The translations under genes were made by a program, and so were the position numbers. Below the pieces are notes generated by a model. It saw only the letters and a program-made list of their open reading frames with translations, had not been told where the DNA came from and made no database searches. From the NCBI GenBank assembly GCA_963783145.1, contig CAWAMM010000007.1, positions 839,776 to 903,775 of the forward strand: DNA of 64,000 nucleotides, given 5' to 3'. How positions within the stretch are numbered: position 1 is the first letter of the stretch; each line of letters opens with the position of its first letter. This DNA is from DATGKG01 sp963783145 (lineage in GTDB: Bacteria > Desulfobacterota > Binatia > Binatales > Binataceae). Below, in pieces: positions 35,009-43,135 of this stretch.

Positions 35009-35930
35009 CGGCCATCACTTGCCCCATGCTCTCTTTCTTGGTCGCGCCCTTCGTGAGTTCTTCCTTAACCTTGGCGCCGAGCTCGTTGGGATCCCAAATC
35101 GCCTTCTTCTGAATCCGGCCGACCGAATGCCATCCCTGCATCAACCAGACCGAGCCCATGCCGACGCGGAACACTTCGCCGTGGACGTCCTTGGCATCGT
35201 CGCTGCCGAGCCATGCGACCAGCGGCGCGACGTTGGCGGGACCGAACGCATCGAATTCGCCGGGCTTCGCCGCCGGCATCCCGGCCGCGGTCTGCGGGGT
35301 CGCATCGACAGTAAGCCGAGTGCGCGCGACCGGCGCGATGGCGTTGGCAGTGACGCCATAACGCTGCATCTCGCGGTCAACGATAATCGCCATCGCGGCG
35401 ACCGCGGCCTTCGCCGCGCCGTAGTTACTCTGCCCGGCGTTGCCGAGGATGCCCGAATCGGAGCTGGTGTTGATCAGGCGTCCGTTGAGCATGTTGCCGG
35501 CCTTGTGCTGTTCACGCCAATACGCGCAGGCGTGGCGGGCGACGTTGAAGCTGCCCCTCAGATGAACGGTGACCACCGCGTCCCAGTCTTCTTCGTTCAT
35601 GTTGAAGATCATGCGGTCGCGGAGGATTCCGGCATTGTTTACGATGATGTTGAGCTTGCCGAAATTATCGGTCGCGCATTCGATGATGCGTTTGGCGGCT
35701 TTAAAATCGGTGACGCTCTCGAAGTTGGCGACGGCCTCGCCGCCGGCGGCGCGGATTTCCTTAACCACGTCTTCGGCGGGCGAGCGCGACTGCCCAGTGC
35801 CGTCAAAATGTCCCCCGAGGTCGTTGACGACGACCTTCGCGCCATGCTTCGCCATCAGCAGCGCTTCCTCGCGTCCGATGCCGCGGCCCGCGCCGGTTAT
35901 AACCGCCACCTTTCCGTCCAGTAATGCCAT
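34998..35930 (-). CDS. Short-chain dehydrogenase/reductase
   Basis: Classical Rossmann SDR, 310 residues. NAD(P)-binding TGAGRGIG (12-19), NNAGILRDRM, and the catalytic Tyr170-x3-Lys174 (SNYGAAKAA). The longer C-terminus and NDLGG after beta-2 resemble HSD17B4-like 3-hydroxyacyl-CoA dehydrogenases of fatty-acid or steroid side-chain catabolism. Its start lies 4 bp behind the upstream lipoprotein gene. Confidence 0.9.
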   Translation of the reverse strand: MALLDGKVAVITGAGRGIGREEALLMAKHGAKVVVNDLGGHFDGTGQSRSPAEDVVKEIRAAGGEAVANFESVTDFKAAKRIIECATDNFGKLNIIVNNAGILRDRMIFNMNEEDWDAVVTVHLRGSFNVARHACAYWREQHKAGNMLNGRLINTSSDSGILGNAGQSNYGAAKAAVAAMAIIVDREMQRYGVTANAIAPVARTRLTVDATPQTAAGMPAAKPGEFDAFGPANVAPLVAWLGSDDAKDVHGEVFRVGMGSVWLMQGWHSVGRIQKKAIWDPNELGAKVKEELTKGATKKESMGQVMAGGV

Positions 35931-35934
35931 TGTC

Positions 35935-36549
35935 TTAGTTCCTCTTTGCCTTTTCGTTCTGCTTGGCTTTGTCTTGCGAATCGTTCTGGGCCACCGGCGT
36001 AACGTCGCCGGGTGGGCCGGGTCCTACTACGTCAAATTCTTCGCGCGGCTCCATCAGTGCCTGGTCGACATTGCTGGGAATCTCGTAAATCAGATCGATG
36101 GTGGTGGAGGTTTTATCGTCATCGGCGGGATAGAGCATTACGCTCCCCGGGCGGCCGTCCTTGTGGAAATCGCACGACCAGGTTTTGCGCGCGGGCATGG
36201 TCAGCGACGAGGTAATCTTGAAGTCGCCTTTCTTGAGCCCGTCCTTGTAGAAGCTCACCATCTGATTAAGCGGCGGGGAATTTTTCAGCTCGAAGACGAT
36301 TTCGCGCATCGCGCCCTTGGGCTTGCGCACGTGCTGAATCGCGGCGCCCGGATAGATCGGCATCCCCGCGTACAGGTCGGAGGGAATCTGTCTGGAAGCT
36401 TCGTCCTGAACTTTAGCGGTCGGCACCGCGGCCGGCTCCAGGACCGCCTCCTGCTGGCTGCCATGACAGGCAGCCAGCGAAACCGCGGCGATCAGGCCGA
36501 GCGTCAGGAGCATGGTTGGCTTGAAGAAGGCACCTCGCGCGACCGTCAT
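35935..36549 (-). CDS. Putative lipoprotein, function unknown
   Basis: About 204 residues from the ATG at 36549. Signal peptide TMLLTLGLIAAVSLAAC gives acylated Cys28. The mature part contains YAGMPIYPGA and a repeatable alpha/beta pattern (LNQMVSFYKDGLKKGDFKITSS) seen in small uncharacterised lipoproteins with a 'P-x-Y-P-G' motif. No enzymatic motif seen. It heads the SDR-phosphatase-CoA-binding-Nudix-TA run, and a minus-strand terminator lies 48 bp upstream of its start. Confidence 0.65.
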   Translation of the reverse strand: MTVARGAFFKPTMLLTLGLIAAVSLAACHGSQQEAVLEPAAVPTAKVQDEASRQIPSDLYAGMPIYPGAAIQHVRKPKGAMREIVFELKNSPPLNQMVSFYKDGLKKGDFKITSSLTMPARKTWSCDFHKDGRPGSVMLYPADDDKTSTTIDLIYEIPSNVDQALMEPREEFDVVGPGPPGDVTPVAQNDSQDKAKQNEKAKRN

Positions 36550-36596
36550 ATACTGATTTGGGAATAGCACGTTTTTGGGGACCAGCAACTTTACTG

Positions 36597-36620
36597 AAAA
36601 AAAGAGACCGCCAAGCGGTC
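36597..36620 (-). terminator. Intrinsic terminator (minus strand)
   Basis: On the minus strand GACCGC-TTG-GCGGTC (36620-36606) is followed by TC and seven T residues (36603-36597). This is a canonical rho-independent terminator. No minus-strand CDS lies upstream of it for over 500 bp, so it must end a non-coding transcript. Confidence 0.7.
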
Positions 36621-36781
36621 AGACTACCGATTAGACTTGGGTGCGCAAGAAGTCAAGGCAATCCGCGTCTTAAGAGTGCAACGTCACGGCAGCGTTGAAC
36701 CGGGCACGGGACAGTTTTTGGGGTTCACTGAGATGGCGAAAATTTCGCGCATCAAGAACTGCTTGCGCAGGATGACCAGTA
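36597..36781 (-). ncRNA. Candidate small RNA (~185 nt, 6S-like size)
   Basis: The gene-free stretch contains a perfect -10 box TATAAT on the minus strand (36793-36788) and, about 185 nt downstream, an intrinsic terminator. Between them TGCGCAAG (36769-36762) is complementary to CTTGCGCA (36649-36642). The stem extends inward through one mismatch by AGT/ACT, giving a long-range closing stem around an interior of about 110 nt. No credible ORF is present. Size, layout and isolation recall 6S RNA, but no primary-sequence proof is claimed; a regulatory sRNA of another type is equally possible. The -35 region is poor. Confidence 0.45.
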
Positions 36782-36787
36782 TGCGCG

Positions 36788-36793
36788 ATTATA
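36788..36793 (-). promoter_or_regulatory. -10 element of the candidate small RNA
   Basis: Exact TATAAT on the minus strand, placing a start site near 36781. No recognisable TTGACA 17 bp upstream; an activator or alternative sigma factor would be needed, or this is chance. Confidence 0.4.
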
Positions 36794-37054
36794 AATTGAC
36801 TTTGCGCGAACCTCTCTGCTCTCCTTCATCGCGGCAATCTCGCAAGCCGGTGCAGTATCAAAATATCGTTTCAGCGATCGCTCTTGACAAAATTCAGCCT
36901 TTGTCGCATTTACACAGTCCGCGGCATCCACTCGGTCTGCGGTCCTTGCGACAGGGGCAAGAGCGGCTATTGCGGTTAGAGTGCGCGAAGCGACCGAGTG
37001 ACGCAAGAGTGAAGACTGAGAATCGATAAGTTCGCAGTAATTTAAAGTTTGCAG

Positions 37055-37085
37055 TTGAAAACAGGTTGGAGCGGGACCTTATAAG
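37055..37085 (+). promoter_or_regulatory. Candidate promoter of the ExbB/ExbD operon
   Basis: TTGAAA (37055-37060), 19-nt spacer, TATAAG (37080-37085), with a leader of about 30 nt and an AAAGGA ribosome site before the ATG at 37122. Another TTGACA at 36884 lacks a good -10. Confidence 0.4.
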
Positions 37086-37121
37086 CGCCGCTCAAATCTC
37101 GGGACAGGTGAAAGGATAACA

Positions 37122-37763
37122 ATGGGCAGTCAGTTCAGTATTTTGGGGATGATCCAGCAGGGCTACTACGCGACCTATCCGCTGCTTTTCATCTCGGTGG
37201 TGTGCCTGGCGATCATTTTCGAGCGCGTATGGGCTCTGGCGGGGATCCAGGGCCGGGCCGCGAAACTCGCCGACACCTTGGTGCCGTCGCTACGGCAGGG
37301 CAAGTTTAATGAGGCGCTGCAGGCGACGCAGGCGCGCAGCAACCCCGCGGAACGTGTTTATCACGTGTTGATCGCGGCCGCGCAGACTCTCGATCGCGAC
37401 CATCTGGTCGAGCTCGATGAGGAGCGCCGTTTCCAAGAGACCCTCGAACTCAACCGCTACGTCTGGGTGCTTGCGACCTCGGGAGCCTCGGCGCCGTTTA
37501 TCGGACTGTTCGGCACCGTGGTCGGAATCCTGGTCGCCTTCCAATCGATGGCGATCATGGGCACCGGCGGATTCTCGGTCGTCGCCGCCGGTATCTCGGA
37601 AGCGTTGATTTCCACCGCGCTCGGACTGGCGGTCGCGATCATTGCGGTTATTTTCTTCAACTACTTCTCGGTCAAGATCCAGAACATCAACGCGTTGTTG
37701 CAGATCAATGGCGATCGTCTGATCGACGCGGCGTTGCAAGGGAGACAGGCCGGTGGCCGTTAG
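37122..37763 (+). CDS. MotA/TolQ/ExbB proton-channel family protein
   Basis: A 213-residue inner-membrane channel subunit with three TM segments: about 16-38 (YPLLFISVVCLAIIFERVWAL), about 125-150 (SGASAPFIGLFGTVVGILVAF) and about 165-190 (GLAVAIIAVIFFNYF). The GLFGTVVGI motif is diagnostic for TolQ/ExbB. With the two ExbD-like proteins it would form a proton-driven motor. The C-terminus overlaps the first exbD-like gene by 11 bp. Confidence 0.93.
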   Translation: MGSQFSILGMIQQGYYATYPLLFISVVCLAIIFERVWALAGIQGRAAKLADTLVPSLRQGKFNEALQATQARSNPAERVYHVLIAAAQTLDRDHLVELDEERRFQETLELNRYVWVLATSGASAPFIGLFGTVVGILVAFQSMAIMGTGGFSVVAAGISEALISTALGLAVAIIAVIFFNYFSVKIQNINALLQINGDRLIDAALQGRQAGGR

Positions 37764-38199
37764 TGGACCCAAGGGTGGCGGCGGTGGTGTCTTTGCGGAC
37801 ATCAATATCACGCCGCTGACCGATATTTTCCTGGTCTTGCTGATCATTTTCATGGTGACCACCTCGGTCACCGTCGAATCGGCGGCGCACGTGGATCTGC
37901 CACTGGCGGAAAACACCTCGCCCGAGAACAAGGGCGTGATTGTGACCTATACGTCGCAGCACGAGCTGTTCGTCAATTCAAAGGACGTTCCAGAGCGCGA
38001 GTTGGTATCGAGCCTGCGCGAGGCGCTGGCCAAGGTCGACCCCAAGATGGTGGTCTTCCAGGGCGATCGCAAGGTCCTGCTGGGCGATATGGTCCGGATC
38101 CTGAACACCGCGAAGGCGGCGGGAGCGGCGACTATCGCGATTGGGGCCAAGCGCGCGACCAGCGGGCAGATCGAGCACAACGCGTCGTCGGGAGGCTGA
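37753..38199 (+). CDS. ExbD/TolR-like protein (first copy)
   Basis: A 148-residue single-TM protein starting with GTG. The proton-path Asp24 lies at the head of the TM helix (NITPLTDIFLVLLIIFMV). The periplasmic part has the TolR/ExbD fold (MVVFQGDRKVLLGDMVRILNTAKAAGA). Translation is coupled to the ExbB gene (11-bp overlap). Its first ~45 residues are nearly the same as those of the next gene, which points to a tandem duplication. Confidence 0.92.
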   Translation: MAVSGPKGGGGGVFADINITPLTDIFLVLLIIFMVTTSVTVESAAHVDLPLAENTSPENKGVIVTYTSQHELFVNSKDVPERELVSSLREALAKVDPKMVVFQGDRKVLLGDMVRILNTAKAAGAATIAIGAKRATSGQIEHNASSGG

Positions 38200-38203
38200 T
38201 CCA

Positions 38204-38659
38204 ATGGCAGTTAGCGGACCCAAAAGTGGTAGCGGCGGCGTTTTCGCCGACATCAATATCACGCCGTTGACCGATATCTTCCTCGTGCTGCTGATCATCT
38301 TCATGGTGACCACCGCAGTAACGATCGAATCGGCGGCGCATGTGGACCTCCCCAAGGCGGAAGCCCAGGCTAATCCGAACGACAAGCCTAAGGGCATCAT
38401 CGTGACCTATACGGCGGACCATCAGATAATGGTGGATTCGACCAACGTTACGCTGCCGCAGTTGCAGGGCTCGATCCATGACGCGCTGGATAAATCGGCC
38501 GATAAAATCGTAATTTTTCAAGGCGACCCGAAGGTCATCCTTGGCGACATGGTCCATATCCTTGATATCGCCAAGAGTGCGGGCGCGGAAGCGATCGCAA
38601 TCGCAGTGTCGCAGCTACCTCCGGGTGGGGGAAGCGGCGGTGCTCCGGGCGGAATGTAA
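38204..38659 (+). CDS. ExbD/TolR-like protein (second copy)
   Basis: About 151 residues from the ATG at 38204, with GGAGG 8 nt upstream. Asp24 and TM (NITPLTDIFLVLLIIFMV) are conserved; the periplasmic domain ends in a Gly/Pro-rich tail. It differs from the first copy mainly after residue 45, with an insertion (AEAQANPNDKPKG). Two unlike ExbD subunits suggest a heteromeric motor, as known for some gliding and Tol systems. Confidence 0.92.
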   Translation: MAVSGPKSGSGGVFADINITPLTDIFLVLLIIFMVTTAVTIESAAHVDLPKAEAQANPNDKPKGIIVTYTADHQIMVDSTNVTLPQLQGSIHDALDKSADKIVIFQGDPKVILGDMVHILDIAKSAGAEAIAIAVSQLPPGGGSGGAPGGM

Positions 38660-38784
38660 CGCGTGGTCGACGGCGATTTTTCGGTTCGACGAATGGTTAG
38701 GTTTCTAGGTAATAAAAGAGAGGCGAACGGAGATCCCAACCCAAGCCAGCCCTTATCGGCAGTAGGTGGGAAAGCAATCTCGAT

Positions 38785-40002
38785 ATGCTTTTAATAGGCG
38801 CAATAATTCTGGTCATTTCGACCGTTGTCGTCGCCGCGGTGCTGTACCGCATCATGGGCCGCAGAGAGGCCGCCGCGGAACTTGGTCGCGACGACGATGA
38901 GGCCGATGCTGAGCGGCTGCAGACCTGGAGGGACTACCTCCGGCTGATCGCGGGTCCCTTCCCGTTATCGGTCCTTCTTCATGTCGGTCTGCTGCTGTTC
39001 CTGATTATCACCGTCCATGAACAGCGCGGCCGCGAACTGATCATGGTGAACCTCGAGGCCGGCGGCGGCGGAGGCGGCGGCAGCGAGATGAATGATCTCG
39101 ACATGCCGGAAGTCCCGATGCCCGATACCGCGCCCCAACAGATGGAACAACCGACTGCGGTTGATACCTCGCAAGCGGTCGGCCTCGCCAACGACTACGT
39201 CCGCGCTGCCGGCGGCGGTGGCATCGGAATCGGTCGTGGAGGCGGCGTCGGCTCCGGCTACGGTAAAGGGATCGGCTCCGGGTTCGGCGGCTTCATCGGC
39301 GAACTTCGGCGCAAGGGTCTCGATGTCGTAATCGTGTGCGACGGCACTGGTTCGATGCAGCTGATCATCGACGACGTGAAAGCGAAGATGGGCCAGTTGG
39401 TCCATGCCATCCATCGCCTGGTGCCAATCGCGCGCGTCGGGATGGTGGTGTTCGGCGGCAAGGGCGAGAAGATGAACGTTCAGCCGCTGACGCTCAATCC
39501 TCAGAAATTGATCGACTTCCTGGGAAGCGTGCATGCCGAGGGTGGCGACGAATGGGAAGAAGATCTGGCCGGCGGAGTCTACACCGCGATCCAGAAGATG
39601 GATTGGAAGCCCTACGCGAAGAAGGTCATCGTGCTGGTCGGCGACTCGCCGCCCAAGAAGGAAGATTTCCAGGGCGTGATCGCGGCGATTCATCAGTTCA
39701 AGGCCGAAAACGGAACCTTCAACACGGTGGATGTTGCGGCGGAAGAGCACGAGCGGTTCGAGCGCGAATTCTGGCTCAAGGTGCATCGCGAGGAGCCGCC
39801 CAAGATCTCGCCGCTGCCGGAGTTCTATCAGCAAACCCGCGCGGCGTTTAAGGTTCTCGCCAACGCAGGTGGCGGCGCGATGCGCAGTCTCAGTAAGGAC
39901 TCGCACATCAACCAGCAGGTGCTAGTGTTGGCCTTCGGCGAGCAATGGCAGAGCCAGGTTGCCGCGTTCGGACGGGGTATTACAGCCAGCAGTAGCCCAT
40001 AG
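38785..40002 (+). CDS. TonB-like two-TM protein with C-terminal von Willebrand A domain
   Basis: 405 residues. TM1 about 2-22; TM2 about 59-77 (LSVLLHVGLLLFLIITV) followed by the ELIMVNLE and acidic/Pro stretch typical right after the TonB membrane anchor. Then come a Gly run (93-99), Pro/Asp/Gln-rich and Gly-rich linkers (to about 172), and a vWA domain about 178-350 with MIDAS D186-G-T188-G-S190 and a downstream GDSPP. A TonB C-terminal domain is absent; the vWA domain takes its place. Position behind exbB-exbD-exbD argues that this is the energised partner. The vWA ligand is unknown. Confidence 0.8.
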   Translation: MLLIGAIILVISTVVVAAVLYRIMGRREAAAELGRDDDEADAERLQTWRDYLRLIAGPFPLSVLLHVGLLLFLIITVHEQRGRELIMVNLEAGGGGGGGSEMNDLDMPEVPMPDTAPQQMEQPTAVDTSQAVGLANDYVRAAGGGGIGIGRGGGVGSGYGKGIGSGFGGFIGELRRKGLDVVIVCDGTGSMQLIIDDVKAKMGQLVHAIHRLVPIARVGMVVFGGKGEKMNVQPLTLNPQKLIDFLGSVHAEGGDEWEEDLAGGVYTAIQKMDWKPYAKKVIVLVGDSPPKKEDFQGVIAAIHQFKAENGTFNTVDVAAEEHERFEREFWLKVHREEPPKISPLPEFYQQTRAAFKVLANAGGGAMRSLSKDSHINQQVLVLAFGEQWQSQVAAFGRGITASSSP

Positions 40003-40050
40003 TAAAATGGAGGGTCAACGACTCCGTGAAATGTGACGGAGAAGGAGACC

Positions 40051-40662
40051 ATGATGAAACGGATTTTAGCAACCAGCGCGGCCGCCCTTGCGGCCGCGCT
40101 TTTATTTCTCGGCGTCATCGGCGCCGTTGGTGTTTCGACCGCCTCAGCGCAGGACTACGTGATGCGCCGCGTGCGCCAGCCCAAGGACCTTCCGCCGGGA
40201 TTGCAAAAATCGCTCGACGACAAGGTATCGGAGGATGCGGCACCCTATCTCGACAAGGAAGACGAGAAGAAGATGGGCGGTAAACCGTACACCGACTTCG
40301 TGCCGAAGTTCGAATACTTGCCGAATTACGGGCCCAACGGCCAGCTCTCGACCGTGAGCGTCAAGCTCGGTGGCGCCGAATACGATCCGACCGATAAATC
40401 AACCACCAAGGGCAAGGCCACCGGCAAGCTCAAATACCTGGTCTTCAGCTATACGCGTCAGGGGAGCAAGTGGGTGCCGATCTCGCAGCCTAAGTGGGAG
40501 AGCCAGGATCTCGGCAAGAAGGCTGCGACCGAGATGACCGAACATCAGAAGATTGGCGATCACAACAAGGCGATCGTCGAGAAATATCAGGAACAGCAGC
40601 AGGCGAAGAAGAAAGCGCTCGCCGACGCCTTGCAGAAAAAGTACGGCGACAGCAGCCAGTAG
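40051..40662 (+). CDS. Secreted protein of unknown function
   Basis: About 203 residues; ATG at 40051 or 40054, with AAGGAG just upstream. A Sec signal peptide ends at about residue 33 (STASA|QD). The mature protein has no cysteine, a central beta-rich part (GQLSTVSVKLGGAEYDP; KLKYLVFSYTRQGSKWVPISQPKWE) and a Lys/Gln-rich helical C-terminus. It lies 48 bp behind the vWA gene and probably belongs to the same operon as a periplasmic component. I do not recognise the family. Confidence 0.65.
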   Translation: MMKRILATSAAALAAALLFLGVIGAVGVSTASAQDYVMRRVRQPKDLPPGLQKSLDDKVSEDAAPYLDKEDEKKMGGKPYTDFVPKFEYLPNYGPNGQLSTVSVKLGGAEYDPTDKSTTKGKATGKLKYLVFSYTRQGSKWVPISQPKWESQDLGKKAATEMTEHQKIGDHNKAIVEKYQEQQQAKKKALADALQKKYGDSSQ

Positions 40663-40786
40663 CAGTCTGCCCTGACGATTCCCGATGCGATTGCTCATAC
40701 CAACTCCAGTTATCATGTAGTAATCGTGAGCGTCGACGTTTTCAGTCCCAGGTCATGGGTCTTTTCCGAGGGTTGCTGTGCGCATG

Positions 40787-42220
40787 TCACAGTGAGTTCA
40801 GAAAATTGGTTAGGTCGGTTTGCTCTTGCGCATTAAGCGAGAAGGTGAAGAAACGGCGTTGATAAAAGTTGACAACTGCCGGTATGTCCGCGGCTGAACC
40901 GTTATGAAAGTACGGCGCTCGCGCTGCGAGTCCGCGCAGGACCGGCACCTTTACCTTGCCGATGTCTTCGCACTTTCCGGTGATCAGAGCTCGGCCTGGA
41001 TCGAAGGTGAAGAAGGCCTGGCCCTCGAGTGGGCCCTTATCGCAGTGGATGGTGAAAGCGGGTAGCGGCAAGGCCGGAGCGACTCGCGACGGATCCGAGG
41101 TACCAATGTCCAGGGTGCCATCGACGGAGCGACTCCCAAGATTCGGCGTATCGTGACAGGTGCCGCAGGTGCCGGTTATCGAGGCTTGGCCGAGCACATC
41201 GTTGAGACCTGCAACGCCCGAGATCGTGAAGATCCTGGTGTTGAATATCTGCTCGCCGCGCTCGATGGATTGGCGCAATTCGCGAACCGCTTTCGAGCCG
41301 GTCTTTATCGGAGTAGCCCACGCCTCGAACAGATTGAAGATGTGCGGGTCAAACGGCGTGCTCATCGGGTTGGCGCCGAATGGATCGTTGATTCCGACGA
41401 AGAATCTTTGCATCGAAAGCGCGACCGGCCCGCCCATGGCGCCGTTGGAACTGAGATCAAGTGCCATGGCTTTTGCCTGGGCGGTAAAGATTCCACTTTC
41501 GAAACCGACCATCTGATTTAACTCGGCGTCATCGAGGGGAGTGGTGCTCTGCGCATGAACGATGGTCGCGTCGATAGCTTGACTCGCGAGATTCGGCTCG
41601 CGCCCGTCCCACATCAAGGTGCTGTCGAATTTCAGATTGGTAGCCGGTAGTGGACGCCGATAGATCGATACCGTCCCACTGGCAGAGCTGCTTAGACCGA
41701 GGTTGGGGTCGGTATTGCACCCGTAAGGATCGCTTACCGAGGTGATGCTGAACTGCAAGAGCTCCTCCGAGGGCATCGGACGCGCAATGCGGATCAGGCC
41801 TTGACCGAGCAGGAGCTGATAGGCCCTCTTCATCGCTTCGATGGACGAGAGGTCATCGGTGGGATTAGTTGCGCCATCGCTCGGAGTGAAGATCGGGTCC
41901 TTACCGTTGGTAGCTTTGAAGCGGGCATTGGCGTCAGCGGCGCTGATGCTCCAGTCGTCCTGCGGGCGATGACAACTGAAACAACTCCGTCCATTGGTGC
42001 CGAGGCTTTGAAAGAACGCATTATTTGCGGTGATGGTGGTGCCGCCAGACTGATAGCTCTGAAGCTTCCCATTCGGGTTGGCCGTAGTAACTGTACCTGG
42101 GATGGCTTTCGGAATCGCGCTGTTCTTGCCGACGGTTGGCGCAGCACCCGGATATAAGCGGTCCGCCACCGACAGACAAACAACCGTAGTCAGCGCACCG
42201 ACGAATAGGACTTTCAACAT
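40787..42220 (-). CDS. Di-heme cytochrome c peroxidase/MauG-family protein
   Basis: About 477 residues from the ATG at 42220 (SD AAGGA), with an N-terminal signal peptide. Two c-heme sites: Cys80-x2-Cys-His84 (CFSCH) and Cys352-x2-Cys-His356 (CGTCH). The C-terminal VPVLRGLAARAPYFHNGSAADIPAVVNFY is the family's signature. Periplasmic; reduces peroxide or oxidises another protein. It follows a cupredoxin gene by 75 bp on the same strand, a plausible electron donor. Confidence 0.9.
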   Translation of the reverse strand: MLKVLFVGALTTVVCLSVADRLYPGAAPTVGKNSAIPKAIPGTVTTANPNGKLQSYQSGGTTITANNAFFQSLGTNGRSCFSCHRPQDDWSISAADANARFKATNGKDPIFTPSDGATNPTDDLSSIEAMKRAYQLLLGQGLIRIARPMPSEELLQFSITSVSDPYGCNTDPNLGLSSSASGTVSIYRRPLPATNLKFDSTLMWDGREPNLASQAIDATIVHAQSTTPLDDAELNQMVGFESGIFTAQAKAMALDLSSNGAMGGPVALSMQRFFVGINDPFGANPMSTPFDPHIFNLFEAWATPIKTGSKAVRELRQSIERGEQIFNTRIFTISGVAGLNDVLGQASITGTCGTCHDTPNLGSRSVDGTLDIGTSDPSRVAPALPLPAFTIHCDKGPLEGQAFFTFDPGRALITGKCEDIGKVKVPVLRGLAARAPYFHNGSAADIPAVVNFYQRRFFTFSLNAQEQTDLTNFLNSL

Positions 42221-42256
42221 AATTCCTTCGAGCTTCAAACCTGAGGTGAGGGTGCA

Positions 42257-42283
42257 ACCGCGGGCACAGATGCTACCCGCGGT
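42257..42283 (-). terminator. Hairpin between the cupredoxin and cytochrome genes
   Basis: ACCGCGGG (42257-42264) and CCCGCGGT (42276-42283) form an 8-bp GC-rich stem with an 11-nt loop, without a T-run. It may lower expression of the downstream cytochrome gene or protect the upstream mRNA. Confidence 0.35.
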
Positions 42284-42295
42284 CGCTGCATATGG

Positions 42296-42841
42296 TCATT
42301 TCACGTCGACTTCGATACGCATCCAGGGATGAATGCAGCATTGAAACAGATGCTTGCCCTTCGAGAGGTTGTTGACCTCGAGGCGGCTGCCCTGCAGGAT
42401 TCGGGTCCTGGCCACCGCAACATTGGCAAAGCCCCCGGCGCACTCCGGAACCGTATCCTGGCCACCGTTGAGGGGAGCCAGGAATCCGCCACCGAATTGC
42501 TGTACCTCGGTAAAGGTGTGCGGCTCGCCGCCTTCGTCTACGACCGATAGCAAACTGCCTTTTTTTATCGTCATTGCGCCGGGCGAGAAATTCCAATTCG
42601 GATCGGGGGTGCCGGCGGCTGCCTCCGCAAGCAGATTTGCAAACACCGTGCTTGCTCCCAGCGCAACGTTCTGGCAGAAGCCCGCGCCGGCGGCTGACGG
42701 ATCGTTGAAGGTTGCCGGATCGCATTCGTCCAGGGCCACCACTTGTGCCGGACTGGGTGTGATGACAGGCCCCGCGGCCTGACTGCTGCCGGCAAACATC
42801 AGACAGCCAGCTAGCAAAATTAGAGTCTTAACCTTACGCAT
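42296..42841 (-). CDS. Secreted cupredoxin-like (blue copper) protein
   Basis: About 181 residues from the ATG at 42841 (GGAGG 9 nt upstream). Signal peptide to about residue 22. The fold ends with a type-1 copper site: His108 (GEPHTF), Cys168, His171 and Met174 in FQCCIHPWM, the C-x2-H-x2-M layout of plastocyanin-like domains. An extra disulfide-prone set (Cys40, Cys56, Cys134) sits earlier. Probably passes electrons to the di-heme peroxidase encoded next. A three-repeat operator lies 88 bp upstream. Confidence 0.8.
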   Translation of the reverse strand: MRKVKTLILLAGCLMFAGSSQAAGPVITPSPAQVVALDECDPATFNDPSAAGAGFCQNVALGASTVFANLLAEAAAGTPDPNWNFSPGAMTIKKGSLLSVVDEGGEPHTFTEVQQFGGGFLAPLNGGQDTVPECAGGFANVAVARTRILQGSRLEVNNLSKGKHLFQCCIHPWMRIEVDVK

Positions 42842-42928
42842 TCTCGTGCCCTCCAATTTGAAGCAAATTATTCCTCCGTGCTTCGACGTAGCTTCAGGCA
42901 TTGGGCAAGGTTCGCCAATGGACTGCCA

Positions 42929-42956
42929 CTGAACCGCGCCTGAACTCTGTCTGAAC
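42929..42956 (-). promoter_or_regulatory. Triple GTTCAG direct-repeat operator, cupredoxin side
   Basis: On the minus strand three GTTCAG hexamers start at 42956, 42945 and 42934, i.e. at exact 11-bp steps. Ten nt after the last one comes TTGGCG (42918-42913), a possible -35. The set points toward the cupredoxin gene, whose ATG is at 42841. Direct repeats of 11-bp period are how PhoB/OmpR-type winged helices bind, and the gene on the other side (43136) encodes such a domain. Confidence 0.7.
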
Positions 42957-43135
42957 TCTACGGGAAGCCTTCCGGTAATCAGGCGCGAGGAATTGACGCA
43001 CGATTGTCGAGGCCCGGCACGATTCGCGACGGCGCGAAATTGCTTCCGCCTGGAACGCTCATTTGCGCGCGCATTCGCCAGGGCACAGCGGCTGTACGCT
43101 GATTCGTCGCGGCAGTAGAATTCGGCATCGAACCA

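Noticed and set aside
36884..36889. TTGACA box upstream of the ExbB operon
   Set aside because: No acceptable -10 at 16-18 bp, and about 230 bp from the gene; the 37055-37085 candidate is better placed.
36637..37029. Open frame in the gap before the ExbB gene
   Set aside because: No ribosome site, low-complexity residues, and it overlaps the candidate small RNA on the other strand.
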